Made by a program: the position numbers and the translations under genes. A stretch of DNA of 64,000 nt from Mycolicibacterium bacteremicum (lineage in GTDB: Bacteria > Actinomycetota > Actinomycetes > Mycobacteriales > Mycobacteriaceae), in assembly GCF_002086115.1 (NCBI RefSeq), contig NZ_MVHJ01000022.1:20546-84545 (forward strand), written 5' to 3'. The notes below the pieces were generated by a model that did not search any database, had not been told where the DNA came from, and worked only from the letters and a program-made list of their open reading frames with translations. Below, piece after piece: positions 25,730-34,355 of the stretch; positions within the stretch are counted from its first letter, which is position 1, and each line of letters opens with the position of its first letter.

Positions 25730-26394
25730 TCGGCGTGGATGCGCCGGTGGAACCACATCGACGAATCGGTGGTACCACCGCGGTGGACGCGATCCTGCAT
25801 GGAGTGCCCGTGCACCGCAAAGATCGGATCGATCCCGTAGAGATCGGTGATGTACACCGCGACCAGCGTGTGCAGCACCGGATCATCGGGCAGCGCGACG
25901 GTGGTACGCCACCAGAACCGCCGCACGAACTGTTCGCCGGTGTCCCGATCATCGACGCGGATGTCGAACTCCTGCAGCGGCACCGACGGCGACGGGCCAA
26001 GGGTACGAGCTAAATCGAGGGTGTCGGGATGGGGCGAGGGCGCCTCATGGGCGCCGTGCTCGGGTCCGACCATGGGAGCCGAGAACGACACCGTCGCGGT
26101 GTTGAGCAACCGGTCGCCCTGGCGTCCCTCGACCCGCCGTGCCGCGGCGGTCCGCCCGTCATAGACCCGGTCGACGCGGTAGTCGGCGCCCTCGCCGGCT
26201 TCACCACCGCGCAGGAACTGCACGTGCAGATTGGTGGGTCGTTTGTCGCTGTCGACCGTCGCGACCGCCGCGGCCAGGCTCTGGGCGGCGAACAACCCGC
26301 CGAATGACCGCTTGCCGGCGGGTCCGGCGCCCGGCCCGTGCCAGCTGTCGGCACCGGTCGGCCGCAATGTCAGCAGGTCCAGCAGCACACTCAC
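25597..26394 (-). CDS. acyl-CoA thioesterase II (TesB-like)
   Basis: A 265-residue double-hotdog thioesterase, hydrolysing acyl-CoA to free acid. GGLFAAQSLAAA, PTNLHVQFLRGG and the C-terminal half with HGHSMQDRVHRGG, SSMWFHRR and TASLLRADGVIAATMVQEGL are TesB signatures, so the 3' end that overlaps the neighbouring gene is truly coding here. The GTG start overlaps the CoA-transferase stop in GTGA, coupling the two. Role in fatty-acid or carnitine-type CoA metabolism is inferred from context. Confidence 0.88.
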   Translation of the reverse strand: MSVLLDLLTLRPTGADSWHGPGAGPAGKRSFGGLFAAQSLAAAVATVDSDKRPTNLHVQFLRGGEAGEGADYRVDRVYDGRTAAARRVEGRQGDRLLNTATVSFSAPMVGPEHGAHEAPSPHPDTLDLARTLGPSPSVPLQEFDIRVDDRDTGEQFVRRFWWRTTVALPDDPVLHTLVAVYITDLYGIDPIFAVHGHSMQDRVHRGGTTDSSMWFHRRIHADQWNLLESRSPAAASGRGVVTASLLRADGVIAATMVQEGLAANR

Positions 26395-27587
26395 GCAACG
26401 ACACCGGATCCGAACAGACCGTCGATCTGTTCACCGGACAGGCCCAGAGTCTGCAGCACCTGCGCCGTGTGGTCGCCCAGCGCGGGTGCCGCCACGGCGG
26501 GCGGGTATCCACCATCGATCGAGATCGGCAGGCCGGGCGCGAGATGCCGGCCGATCCGCGGTTGATCCAACGTATTGAACAGCGGGTTCTGGGTGACCCG
26601 GGGATCGGCGGCCATCTCGGCGAAAGTCCGGTACCGGTCCCACAGCACCGACGTCTGCGACAACGCGGCGGTGATCTGCTCGGCGGTGCGTTCGGTGAAC
26701 CACAGGGTGAACAGCCCGGTCAGGGCGTCCCGGTGGCGGTAACGCTGGCCCTCGTCGGTGAAGTCCGCGCCGAGCGCGTCGCCGAGGGCGGCCACCGCCG
26801 CGGTGGTGCCGGTCAGTTCGGTCAGGTCACGGAAATGCCTGCCCGTCAACGCCACCAGCATGAACACCACCCCGTCGCTGCTGGTGAAATTCTGTCCGTA
26901 CTGGCCGTAGAGCGAGTTGCCGATACGCGGACGGTCACGTCCGCCGAGCATCACCTCGGTGAGGAAGCTGAGGTTGCCCGCCGTGGCCAGCGCGACGTTC
27001 TCCAATGGGATGGCGATCCGCGCTCCGGCTCCGGTGTTCTCGCGAGCCCGGACCGCCGTGACCACGGCCAGGGCCGCATACAGCCCGCACGACACATCCC
27101 AGGCCGGCAACACGTGGTTGACCGGGGTGGACAGATTGGCCGGCCCGGTGACCATCGGAAAGCCGACCGCGGCGTTGACGGTGTAGTCGACCCCGGTGCT
27201 GCCGTCCGCGCGTCCGGAGATCTCGACGTGGATCAGGTCGCGACGCAGCGCCGCCAGTTCGTCATAGGAATGCCATTGCCGCCCGGCGACATTGGTGATC
27301 AGGATGCCGGCGTCGGTGATCAGCCGCCGGATCAGCTCCTGCCCCTGCTCGGAGCGCATATCGACGGCGACGGACTGCTTGCCCTTGTTCAGGCCGGCCC
27401 AGTAGATGCTGTCGCCGTCATCGGTGACCGGCCAGCGCCGGTAGTCCGCGGCCCCGCCGACGGGATCGACGCGGATCACCTCGGCGCCCAGCTGCGCCAG
27501 TGTCATCCCGGCCAGCGGAACCGCCACGAAGCTGGATATCTCGATGATGCGCACCCCCGACAGGGGCCCCTGCGCCACGCCAGTCAC
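26391..27587 (-). CDS. CoA transferase family III (CaiB/BaiF)
   Basis: A 398-residue class III CoA transferase that moves CoA between carboxylic acids. N-terminal GVRIIEISSFVAVPLAGMTL, LGAEVIRVDP and WAGLNKGKQSVAVDMRS are characteristic as separate motifs. The catalytic Asp lies in GVDYTVNAAVG. Couples to the thioesterase downstream through a GTGA overlap. GTG start at 27587; 12 bp from the preceding gene. Substrate unknown. Confidence 0.87.
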   Translation of the reverse strand: MTGVAQGPLSGVRIIEISSFVAVPLAGMTLAQLGAEVIRVDPVGGAADYRRWPVTDDGDSIYWAGLNKGKQSVAVDMRSEQGQELIRRLITDAGILITNVAGRQWHSYDELAALRRDLIHVEISGRADGSTGVDYTVNAAVGFPMVTGPANLSTPVNHVLPAWDVSCGLYAALAVVTAVRARENTGAGARIAIPLENVALATAGNLSFLTEVMLGGRDRPRIGNSLYGQYGQNFTSSDGVVFMLVALTGRHFRDLTELTGTTAAVAALGDALGADFTDEGQRYRHRDALTGLFTLWFTERTAEQITAALSQTSVLWDRYRTFAEMAADPRVTQNPLFNTLDQPRIGRHLAPGLPISIDGGYPPAVAAPALGDHTAQVLQTLGLSGEQIDGLFGSGVVA

Positions 27588-27599
27588 CCGGTCAAGCTA

Positions 27600-28277
27600 T
27601 CAACCCCGGATCAGCACAGCGCGGTCCCGGTTGGCGGTGATCAGCACACCCCGGCCGTTGTCGATCACCACGCCGCGCACCCAGCGTGAGCACGGTGTCG
27701 CACCGTCGAAGATTTCGGAGGTGACCTCCTCGGCCAGTACCGAGCGACCGTTGTCGGTGAACAGGTAGCGGTACCGGGTCTCCGTTTCACCCTGCCCCAG
27801 GTCCTCGGATTCGATGTCGAGTTCGACATCCTGGGGTTTGGCGATGCCCAGCGCGCTGAGCACTCCCTCGGGGGAGAGCGTGTCGAGCTCGATCTCCGTG
27901 GTCGTCTCCGGAGCCAGGCGCACATGGTCCGGGCGCTCGGAGTCGGCCAGGAACCGCACCAGTCGCCAGCCGTCGTCGACTCCGCGCAGGGCGATGCGCT
28001 GCGCGCCCGGCAGGAGTTCGGCGACCAGCAACGATTCGTCGACGTAGAGTGCCGTCGCGCCATCCACGGCACCCAGCTCGGCCGCCGCCCGTCGCAGGCC
28101 CGACAGGTCCCACGGCCGCACCTTGCCGCCGAGGTCGTCCGTCGTCAGCGCCCGGACAGCGGCCGCCACGGCGGTGCGGATCGGACCCTTGTTGCAGCGC
28201 AGCGGGACCTCCCCCGCGTCGCGCATGCCGCGCAGCGCGGAGATCACCTCGGGGGCCAGCTCGACGGTGTCAGGCAC
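27600..28277 (-). CDS. hypothetical protein
   Basis: A 225-residue soluble, acidic protein that I do not recognise. It has no signal peptide, membrane segment or obvious motif; ELDIESEDLGQGETETRYRY and SRWVRGVVIDNGRGVLITA suggest a beta-rich C-terminal part similar in style to ESX-associated or lipid-related conserved hypotheticals, but that is only an impression. GTG start at 28277, divergent from a dienelactone hydrolase gene with a 47-bp spacer. Probably co-transcribed with the CoA transferase. Confidence 0.6.
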   Translation of the reverse strand: MPDTVELAPEVISALRGMRDAGEVPLRCNKGPIRTAVAAAVRALTTDDLGGKVRPWDLSGLRRAAAELGAVDGATALYVDESLLVAELLPGAQRIALRGVDDGWRLVRFLADSERPDHVRLAPETTTEIELDTLSPEGVLSALGIAKPQDVELDIESEDLGQGETETRYRYLFTDNGRSVLAEEVTSEIFDGATPCSRWVRGVVIDNGRGVLITANRDRAVLIRG

Positions 28278-28324
28278 GAGACGAGAGGTTACGGGGTGCC
28301 GGCCCGGCGACTAGGTTGGCGGTC

Positions 28325-29020
28325 ATGACGACGATCACGCTCGACACCCCCGGCGGCCCCATCGACGCCCTCGTCGACATCCCGACCGGGGCCGGGCCCT
28401 GGCCGGGCGTGGTGATCGTGCACGACGCGATCGGCTACCAGCCGGACAAGGAGGCGGTTTCCGAACGCGTCGCCGCGGCCGGATACCTGGCCATCACCCC
28501 GAATCTCTACGCCCGCGGCGGCCGGGCCCGCTGTATCACCAAGGTCATGCGGGCGGCGCTGACCCGCCAGGGGCCGGCCATCGAGGACATCCTGGCCGCC
28601 CGCGAATACCTCACCGGGCGCGACGACTGCACCGGCAGCGTCGGGATAGCCGGGTTCTGCATGGGAGGTCAGTTCGCGCTCATCTTGTCCCCCAAGGGTT
28701 TCGGCGCTGCCGCCCCGTTCTACGGGACACCGCTGCCCAAGAATCTGGAGGACACCCTGCGCGGGGCCTGCCCCATCGTGGCGAGCTTCGGAGCGAAAGA
28801 CCCGCTGGGCCGCGGCGCCCCGGCAAAGCTCAACAAGGCCGTTGCCGCCGAGCAGATCGCGGCGGATGTCAAGGTCTATCCGGACGCCGGGCACAGTTTC
28901 GCCAATCAGCTTCCCGCCCAGGGCCTGATGCGGGTCACCGGCTTCGGTTACAACGAGGCCGTCGCCGAGGACGCCTGGGAGCGGGTGTTCGCGTTCTTTC
29001 AGACGCATCTGCGAAACTAA
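28325..29020 (+). CDS. dienelactone hydrolase family protein
   Basis: A 231-residue alpha/beta hydrolase of the DLH family. The triad is visible: Cys112 in GFCMGGQ, Asp159 in FGAKDPLG and His190 in DAGHSF. Also VVIVHDAIGYQPDKEAVSER near the N-terminus. The ATG at 28325 starts the conserved MTTITLDTPGG; an open frame further upstream is antisense to the neighbouring gene and rejected. Likely cytosolic; substrate unknown. Confidence 0.87.
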   Translation: MTTITLDTPGGPIDALVDIPTGAGPWPGVVIVHDAIGYQPDKEAVSERVAAAGYLAITPNLYARGGRARCITKVMRAALTRQGPAIEDILAAREYLTGRDDCTGSVGIAGFCMGGQFALILSPKGFGAAAPFYGTPLPKNLEDTLRGACPIVASFGAKDPLGRGAPAKLNKAVAAEQIAADVKVYPDAGHSFANQLPAQGLMRVTGFGYNEAVAEDAWERVFAFFQTHLRN

Positions 29021-29045
29021 TTCCGCGACAACGCCCTTCAGCGAA

Positions 29046-29465
29046 TCATGCCCGTACCAGCTCCACCACCGGGATGACCCGGCTGGTCTTGCGCTGATAG
29101 TCACCGAACTGCGGTTCGACCTCGACCTGCTTGGCGTAGATCTCGTCCCGTTCGGCACCTTCGAGCACCCGGGCCGACGCCTGGTAGGTCTCGGTGCCCA
29201 ACTCCACGGTGATCTGCGGGTGGGCCACCAGGTTGCGGTACCAGTCCGGATCGGTGTCCGCGCCGCCTTTGCTGGCGAAGATGTAGACCCTGCCGTCGTC
29301 GAGCAACGGCACCAGCGGCGCGATCCGTTCGGTGCCCGACTTCGCACCGATATGGTGCACGAGCACCAGTGGCTTACCGGTGAAGACGCCGCCGGCCTTG
29401 CCGCCGGTGGTGCGGAACTCCTCGATCACGGCCTGGTTCATCGCATCGAAGTCTGCTTTTTCCAT
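29046..29465 (-). CDS. deazaflavin (F420)-dependent nitroreductase family protein
   Basis: A 139-residue split beta-barrel protein of the DDN/Rv3547-like family that uses reduced F420. PLVLVHHIGAKSGTERIAPL, YIFASKGGADTDPDWYRNLVA and the closing SRVIPVVELVR are family hallmarks as separate motifs. F420 is abundant in mycobacteria. Physiological substrate unknown; quinones are candidates for this family. Convergent with the DLH gene, 25 bp apart. Confidence 0.85.
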   Translation of the reverse strand: MEKADFDAMNQAVIEEFRTTGGKAGGVFTGKPLVLVHHIGAKSGTERIAPLVPLLDDGRVYIFASKGGADTDPDWYRNLVAHPQITVELGTETYQASARVLEGAERDEIYAKQVEVEPQFGDYQRKTSRVIPVVELVRA

Positions 29466-29507
29466 GTCAGGTACATACCCGAGCGGCCGGACGCATATTC
29501 CCGGGGC

Positions 29508-29813
29508 TCAGTCGGGCAGCCGCAGCTCGGGCTTTTCGACCTCTTCGATGTTGACGTCCTTGAACGTGATCACCCGGACCTGCTTGACGAAGCGCGCCGG
29601 GCGGTACATGTCCCACACCCAGGCATCGGCGAGCCGCAGCTCGAAGTAGACCTCGCCGTCGGCGTTACGGGGCACCATCTCGACGCTGTTGGCCAGATAG
29701 AAACGTCGTTCGGTCTCCACCACATAGCTGAACTGCCCGACGATGTCCTTGTACTCGCGGTACAGCGAGAGCTCCATCTCGGTTTCGTACTTTTCGAGAT
29801 CCTCGGCACTCAT
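29508..29813 (-). CDS. DUF2469 protein (Rv2901c-like)
   Basis: A 101-residue conserved actinobacterial protein of unknown function, equal in length to Rv2901c. SAEDLEKYETEMELSLYREY and YRPARFVKQVRVITFKDVN are recognisable. The ATG at 29813 overlaps the rnhB stop (ATGA); an upstream in-frame ATG inside rnhB is less likely. Invariant companion of rnhB and lepB in mycobacteria. Confidence 0.9.
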   Translation of the reverse strand: MSAEDLEKYETEMELSLYREYKDIVGQFSYVVETERRFYLANSVEMVPRNADGEVYFELRLADAWVWDMYRPARFVKQVRVITFKDVNIEEVEKPELRLPD

Positions 29814-30544
29814 CTGCTCTGCTGTCCTTCGTCTAGGTTGTGCTCCATCATTCCCCACACGGCGTCACCATCAAAGCTGTGCGCTGTCGTGCCCAGGCCC
29901 GCGACTCGCCGCACGTTCGCAAATGAGTACCGGTGTTCCGCGCACGGCCCCAGCGCCTCCAACGCGGCCGTGTGCACCGGTGTGCTGTACCCCTTGTGCT
30001 CGGCGAAGCCGTAGCCGGGGTGCTCACCATCCATGGCGACCATCAGGCGGTCGCGGCTGACCTTGGCCAACACGCTGGCCGCGGCGATACAGGCCGCCGC
30101 GGCATCCCCACCGATCACCGGCAGCGAGGGCATCGGCAGTCCGGGGACGCGGAAGCCGTCGGAGAGCACATAGCCCGGCCGCACCGGCAGTCCCGCCACC
30201 GCCCGCCGCATGCCCTCGATGTTGGCGTGATGGACCCCGCGCCGGTCGACATCGACCGACGGTATGAAGACGACGTGATAGGCCAGCGCATACCGGCGGA
30301 TCAGTGGGTACAGCCGCTCCCGTTCGGCCTCGTTCAGCTTCTTCGAATCATCAAGCGCGGCAAGGCTGTTGAGCCGGTTGGGGCCGAGCACACAGGCCGC
30401 CACCACCAGCGGGCCGGCACACGCCCCGCGGCCGACCTCGTCGACCCCGGCGACGGGGCCGAGACCGCTGCGGTAGAGGGCCGATTCCAGCGTGCGCAGG
30501 CCGGACCTGCGGATCACGGTTCTGGGCGGCCAGCTTGCCGGCAA
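29810..30544 (-). CDS. rnhB: ribonuclease HII
   Basis: A 244-residue RNase HII that removes ribonucleotides and RNA from RNA-DNA hybrids. Metal-binding acids: Asp35-Glu36 in GVDEVGRG, the Asp in LDDSKKL and the Asp in ASVLAKVSRD. A TTG at 30544 is chosen: AGGAG, which overlaps the lepB stop, lies 8 nt upstream, and the resulting ASWPPRTVIR start matches mycobacterial RNase HII. The frame stays open further upstream inside lepB, which is not used. Translationally linked to DUF2469. Confidence 0.93.
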   Translation of the reverse strand: MPASWPPRTVIRRSGLRTLESALYRSGLGPVAGVDEVGRGACAGPLVVAACVLGPNRLNSLAALDDSKKLNEAERERLYPLIRRYALAYHVVFIPSVDVDRRGVHHANIEGMRRAVAGLPVRPGYVLSDGFRVPGLPMPSLPVIGGDAAAACIAAASVLAKVSRDRLMVAMDGEHPGYGFAEHKGYSTPVHTAALEALGPCAEHRYSFANVRRVAGLGTTAHSFDGDAVWGMMEHNLDEGQQSR

Positions 30545-30555
30545 GACAGCGACTC

Positions 30556-31380
30556 CTAGTCGGCGGCCTGCGGGGCCGTCTGCGGATTCACGCTGTCCAC
30601 GCCACCCCAGCGACCGGGCGGCCACGCGATGAACCGGGCCTTGCCGATGACGTTGTCGACCGGGATGGTGCCCGCCTCCGGATCACCGGTGCAGATCAAG
30701 CCGCGCTGGGCGTCCTGCGGCAGGTTCGAGCATCGCGACCGCGAATCCGCGGAGTGCGTACGGTTGTCGCCCATCACCCACAGCTTGCCCTCGGGCACCG
30801 TGACCGGGCCGAATTCGTTGCCCAGACACGGGTACACCTCGGTGTCGGCGTTCATGGTGGTCGGGTCGAGATAGGGCTCGTTGAGCTTCTTGCCGTCGAC
30901 GGTGAGACCGGTGGCCGCACGGCATTGCACGGTCTGACCGCCGACCGCGATGACGCGCTTGACCAGATCATTCTCATCGGGCGGGACGAAGCCGACGAAC
31001 GACAGCGCATTCTGCACCCAGCGGATCGCAGTGTTGTCCGATCGGATCGACTTGTAGCCGATGTTCCAATTGGGCGGACCCTTGAACACGACGACATCGC
31101 CCGGCTCGGGCTCGGTGAACCGATAGGTGAGCTTGTCGACCATGATCCGGTCGCCCACGCAGCCCGGGCAGCCGTGCAGCGTCGGCTGCATCGACTCCGA
31201 CGGGATCAGGTACGGACGGGCCACGAAGGTCAGCATCACGTAGTAGAGCACCAGCGCGATGGTGACCAGGATGGCGCCTTCACGCAGCGCGCCGCCCTTT
31301 TTCTTCGGCTTCGGCTGCTCGTCACCGTCGGTGTCGGCGCCCGGAGCGGGCTGGGCGATGTCCTCGGCGTCGTCGGTCAC
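30556..31380 (-). CDS. lepB: signal peptidase I
   Basis: A 274-residue type I signal peptidase that cleaves Sec and Tat signal peptides on the outer face of the membrane. An acidic, lysine-rich cytosolic tail is followed by one membrane segment (about 34-54), then the catalytic domain with Ser63 in IPSESMQPTL and Lys141 in LVKRVIAVGG, and MGDNRTHSADSR. The GTG at 31380 gives VTDDAED; upstream open sequence is arginine-rich and rejected. Counterpart of Rv2903c. Confidence 0.95.
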   Translation of the reverse strand: MTDDAEDIAQPAPGADTDGDEQPKPKKKGGALREGAILVTIALVLYYVMLTFVARPYLIPSESMQPTLHGCPGCVGDRIMVDKLTYRFTEPEPGDVVVFKGPPNWNIGYKSIRSDNTAIRWVQNALSFVGFVPPDENDLVKRVIAVGGQTVQCRAATGLTVDGKKLNEPYLDPTTMNADTEVYPCLGNEFGPVTVPEGKLWVMGDNRTHSADSRSRCSNLPQDAQRGLICTGDPEAGTIPVDNVIGKARFIAWPPGRWGGVDSVNPQTAPQAAD

Positions 31381-31450
31381 GGCATCAGGGTAGCCAGCGC
31401 GGCTGTGAGCCGGACCGGCAGGCGTGTCGGGATGACCACACGGGTCAGCG

Positions 31451-31792
31451 TCAGCGCTTTTCCTTGATCTTGGCCTTCTTGCCACGCAGCTCGCGCAGGT
31501 AGTACAGCTTGGCGCGACGGACGTCACCGCGGGTGGCGACATCGATGTGATCGATGTTGGGCGAGTGCACCGGGAAGGTCCGCTCGACGCCGACGCCGTA
31601 GCTTTCCTTGCGCACGGTGAAGGTCTCGCGGATACCGCCACCCTGGCGACGGATCACGACGCCCTTGAAGACCTGGATGCGCTCCTTGGAACCCTCGATG
31701 ACCTTGACGTGCACGTTGACGGTGTCGCCGGGGCCGAATGCCGGGATGTCGTCGCGCAGCGACGCCTGGTCGACGAAGTCAAGCGTGTTCAT
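31451..31792 (-). CDS. rplS: 50S ribosomal protein L19
   Basis: Ribosomal protein bL19, 113 residues, the normal length. DFVDQASLRDDIPAFGPGD, GVVIRRQGGGIRETFTVR and VERTFPVHSPNID are typical motifs. AAGGAAGAG precedes the ATG. A shared TCTGGCACAAT element lies 133 nt upstream. lepB follows 70 bp downstream. Confidence 0.98.
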   Translation of the reverse strand: MNTLDFVDQASLRDDIPAFGPGDTVNVHVKVIEGSKERIQVFKGVVIRRQGGGIRETFTVRKESYGVGVERTFPVHSPNIDHIDVATRGDVRRAKLYYLRELRGKKAKIKEKR

Positions 31793-32112
31793 CGGTGACT
31801 CTTCCTTGCTGTGGGCGGCTCTTCGCGGGCGGCGTTGTGGTCACGCAGCCGAGCCGACGTATTCGGGCGGATCTGACTTGGTGTGCCGGGCAGCAGAGAA
31901 GGACCCTGCGCAGGCAACTGCTCAATTGTGCCAGACAAGGCGCAGCAGGCGAAATCGCGCCCGATCCGGTCGGCCGAACACGCCCCCGCCGGGTCCGCGG
32001 CCGCGGCGGATGCGGATTAGGCTACCCGGGACCGGGGTAGAGGACTCGTCATCGTGGCCGGGACCTCCCCCGCCCCACCAGTCGTGTCGGACCAGTGATC
32101 TCGGAGGATTGC
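31793..32112. other. 320-bp divergent region between rplS and lppW
   Basis: It carries the rplS leader with the TCTGGCACAAT element on the minus strand. On the plus strand TAGGCT (32018-32023) could be a -10 for lppW, and GGAGG stands 5 nt before its ATG. No gene was found here. Confidence 0.5.
31925..31935 (-). promoter_or_regulatory. TCTGGCACAAT element upstream of rplS
   Basis: The 11-mer TCTGGCACAAT on the minus strand is identical to one upstream of rpsP and lies at nearly the same distance (133 versus 126 nt) from the start codon. CACAAT could be the -10 hexamer. No good -35 is seen. Confidence 0.45.
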
Positions 32113-33054
32113 ATGCCGCGGCCGTCGAACGCTCTGCAGATGGCCCTGGCCGCGGCGTGTGCGACAACTCTGCTCGCGGGATGCGAGGCCCGCGGCTACA
32201 GCGCGCCGCCGGCCTCGCCGGCCGCACCGCAGCTCACCGTCGTCGCACCGCTGGCCACCTCTGCCCCACTGCCGGAGGCACCGCCCCATCAGCCGGCCGC
32301 CACCTTCGACGGCATACAGGGCCGCGTGAACAAGGCCAGTGCCGACGCCGCCGCGGCCGGCGCCGACCTCACCGTCGCAATCCTGGACCGCAATACCGGT
32401 CAGGTAATCACCAACGGTGTGCCGGACACGGTGGCCATCGCCTCGGTGGTCAAACTCTTCATCGCCGACGACCTGTTGTTGCAGGAGGCCCGCGGCGAGA
32501 CCGAACTGAGCCCCGAGGACCGGGTCATGCTCGATGTGATGCTGCGGTCCTCGGATGACAGTGCGGCCGAGGTGTTCTGGAATCGCAGCGGCGGCAGCGA
32601 CATCATCGACCGTGTCGTCGACCGCTACGGGTTGACCTCGACCAGGGCGCCCGGCAACGGCCGGTGGTTCAACACCATCAGTACGGTCACCGATCTGGTG
32701 CGCTACTACGACGAGCTGTTGGCCGGCACCGGTGGGCTGCCGCCGGAACGCGCCAGCATCATCATGGCCAACCTGTCGCAGTCCACCCCCACCGCGCCCG
32801 ACGGCATGGTGCCCGGCGGGGTGTACCCGCAGCGGTTCGGCATTCCCGAGGGGGTGCCCGCCGAACCGGTCGCGGTCAAGCAGGGCTGGATGTGCTGTGT
32901 GGGCGCCGACTGGATGCACCTGTCGACCGGGGTGATCGGCCCGGACCGGCGGTTCGTGATGGCGATCAGCTCGATGCAGGCCACCGGCGCCGATGAGGCC
33001 CGTCGCACGATCACCGAGGCGGTGCAGACGATCTTCCCGGGCGGACACCTCTAG
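32113..33054 (+). CDS. lppW: lipoprotein LppW, beta-lactamase-like
   Basis: A 313-residue exported lipoprotein, counterpart of Rv2905. The lipobox LLAGC places the lipidated Cys at 24. A proline/alanine linker is followed by a serine beta-lactamase/transpeptidase-like domain with SVVK (Ser111, Lys114) and a late KQGW motif in place of KTG. It could be a penicillin-recognising protein or an inactive relative. ATG at 32113 has GGAGG 5 nt upstream; the GTG at 32095 is less well placed. Convergent with trmD. Confidence 0.85.
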   Translation: MPRPSNALQMALAAACATTLLAGCEARGYSAPPASPAAPQLTVVAPLATSAPLPEAPPHQPAATFDGIQGRVNKASADAAAAGADLTVAILDRNTGQVITNGVPDTVAIASVVKLFIADDLLLQEARGETELSPEDRVMLDVMLRSSDDSAAEVFWNRSGGSDIIDRVVDRYGLTSTRAPGNGRWFNTISTVTDLVRYYDELLAGTGGLPPERASIIMANLSQSTPTAPDGMVPGGVYPQRFGIPEGVPAEPVAVKQGWMCCVGADWMHLSTGVIGPDRRFVMAISSMQATGADEARRTITEAVQTIFPGGHL

Positions 33055-33064
33055 GGCTCAGGCT

Positions 33065-33153
33065 TGCCCGTCGCTTCACTCGCGCCCAGCAATTCCCCCG
33101 TCGCTTCGCTCGCCCCCAGCAATTCCCCCGTCGCTTCACTCGCGCCCCAGCAA
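33065..33153. repeat. three imperfect ~30-bp tandem repeats at the 3' end of trmD
   Basis: Units at about 33065-33092, 33093-33122 and 33123-33153 share GTCGCTTC(A/G)CTCG and CCCAGCAA. The unit nearest trmD contains its stop codon. The copies differ mainly in the length of G/C runs, as expected from slippage. The block fills the gap between convergent lppW and trmD. Confidence 0.8.
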
Positions 33154-33819
33154 ATCCGGCCTGCGCTCGCGCGTGCGCTGCACCGACTGCTCGTGACGCC
33201 AGGCGGCGATCTTCGCGTGATCGCCCGAGAGCAACACCGACGGGACTTCCAGCTCACGCCAGACCGGCGGCCGGGTGTAGCTCGGGCCCTCCAGCAGGCC
33301 GTCGGAGTGCGAGTCCTCGCGATGAGACGCGGGATTGCCGAGGACATCGGGTATCAGCCGGACAACGGCCTCGATCATGACCAGCGCGGCGGATTCACCA
33401 CCGGCCAACACGTAGTCGCCGATGGAGACCTCCTCCACCCGCATCCGCCGTGCCGCGTCATCGGCCACGCGCTGATCAATACCCTCATAGCGGCCGCAGG
33501 CAAACACCAGGTGGTTCTCGACGCTCCACCGCTGCGCGGTCGCCTGCGTGAACGGCCTGCCCGCCGGGGTGGGTACCACCAGCAAAGAATCCGGTGTGCA
33601 GACCTCATCGAGGGCCGCACCCCAGACCGGGGCCTTCATCACCATGCCGGGACCGCCGCCGTAGGGCGAGTCATCGACCGACCGGTGCACATCGTGGGTC
33701 CAGCGCCGTAGATCGTGCACCCCGAGTTCGAGAATTCCGGCCGCAATTGCCTTGCCCGGCAACGCTTGTTGCAGCGCGTCCAGGTACGCGGGAAAAATCG
33801 TGATGACGTCCAGCCGCAT
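33136..33819 (-). CDS. trmD: tRNA (guanine37-N1)-methyltransferase
   Basis: A 227-residue SPOUT methyltransferase that forms m1G37 in tRNA. MRLDVITIFPAYLDALQQAL, DDSPYGGGPGMVMK, FACGRYEGIDQRV and EEVSIGDYVLAGGE are hallmark motifs, the last forming the knot that binds S-adenosylmethionine. ATG at 33819 is 4 bp after rimM. Its last codons and stop lie in a tandem repeat, which shapes the C-terminus (RRPDLLGRE). Confidence 0.96.
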   Translation of the reverse strand: MRLDVITIFPAYLDALQQALPGKAIAAGILELGVHDLRRWTHDVHRSVDDSPYGGGPGMVMKAPVWGAALDEVCTPDSLLVVPTPAGRPFTQATAQRWSVENHLVFACGRYEGIDQRVADDAARRMRVEEVSIGDYVLAGGESAALVMIEAVVRLIPDVLGNPASHREDSHSDGLLEGPSYTRPPVWRELEVPSVLLSGDHAKIAAWRHEQSVQRTRERRPDLLGRE

Positions 33820-33823
33820 GTCG

Positions 33824-34351
33824 CTACAGATCTTCGATGTTGAGCAGACCGTCGGGCGGATCGATGTCGACCGTTCCGTCGGCCAGCGAGACCGCGGTGA
33901 CGATGGCGCTGACGAACGGCACCAGCACCTCGGCACCCTCGGGAGTCTTGACCGACAGCAGCTCCCCGGCCGTGGTGTGCAGCACCTCGGTCACGGTGCC
34001 GACGGCGGTCCCGTCGACGGTCCGCACGGCCAGGCCCTCGAGCTGGTGGTCGTAGAACTCGTCGGGGTCCTCGATGGGCGGCAGGTCGGCGGACTCCACC
34101 ACGAAAAGGGTGCCGCGCAGATCATCGGCGGCGTTGCGGTCGGAGACGCCGGTCAACCGCACCAGCAGTCGACCGGCGTGCTCACGCACCGTTTCGATGA
34201 CATAGGCCCGCTCCGGGCCACCGCGCGGTTTGCGTCCGCGCAGCGCCGCACCCGGGGCAAAGCGTCGCGCCGGATCATCGGTGCGGACCTCCACGACGAT
34301 CTCACCGGTGACACCATGTGCCTTGGCGACCCGCCCGATGACCAGCTCCAT
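33824..34351 (-). CDS. rimM: 16S rRNA processing protein RimM
   Basis: A 175-residue protein with the N-terminal RimM beta-barrel (MELVIGRVAKAHGVTGEIVV) and a C-terminal PRC-barrel (about 95-170, DEFYDHQLEGLAV, LVPFVSAIV). It assists 30S head maturation through S19. Placed 4 bp from both khpA and trmD in the conserved rpsP-khpA-rimM-trmD operon. ATG at 34351; longer open sequence upstream lies across khpA and is rejected. Confidence 0.96.
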   Translation of the reverse strand: MELVIGRVAKAHGVTGEIVVEVRTDDPARRFAPGAALRGRKPRGGPERAYVIETVREHAGRLLVRLTGVSDRNAADDLRGTLFVVESADLPPIEDPDEFYDHQLEGLAVRTVDGTAVGTVTEVLHTTAGELLSVKTPEGAEVLVPFVSAIVTAVSLADGTVDIDPPDGLLNIEDL

Positions 34352-34355
34352 GACG

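Noticed and set aside
31920..31936. TGGCAC considered as a sigma-54 -24 element upstream of rplS.
   Set aside because: No TGC at the matching -12 spacing, and mycobacteria lack sigma-54.
33064..33153. Tandem repeats considered as a short CRISPR array.
   Set aside because: Units are contiguous without unique spacers and overlap the end of trmD; no cas genes.
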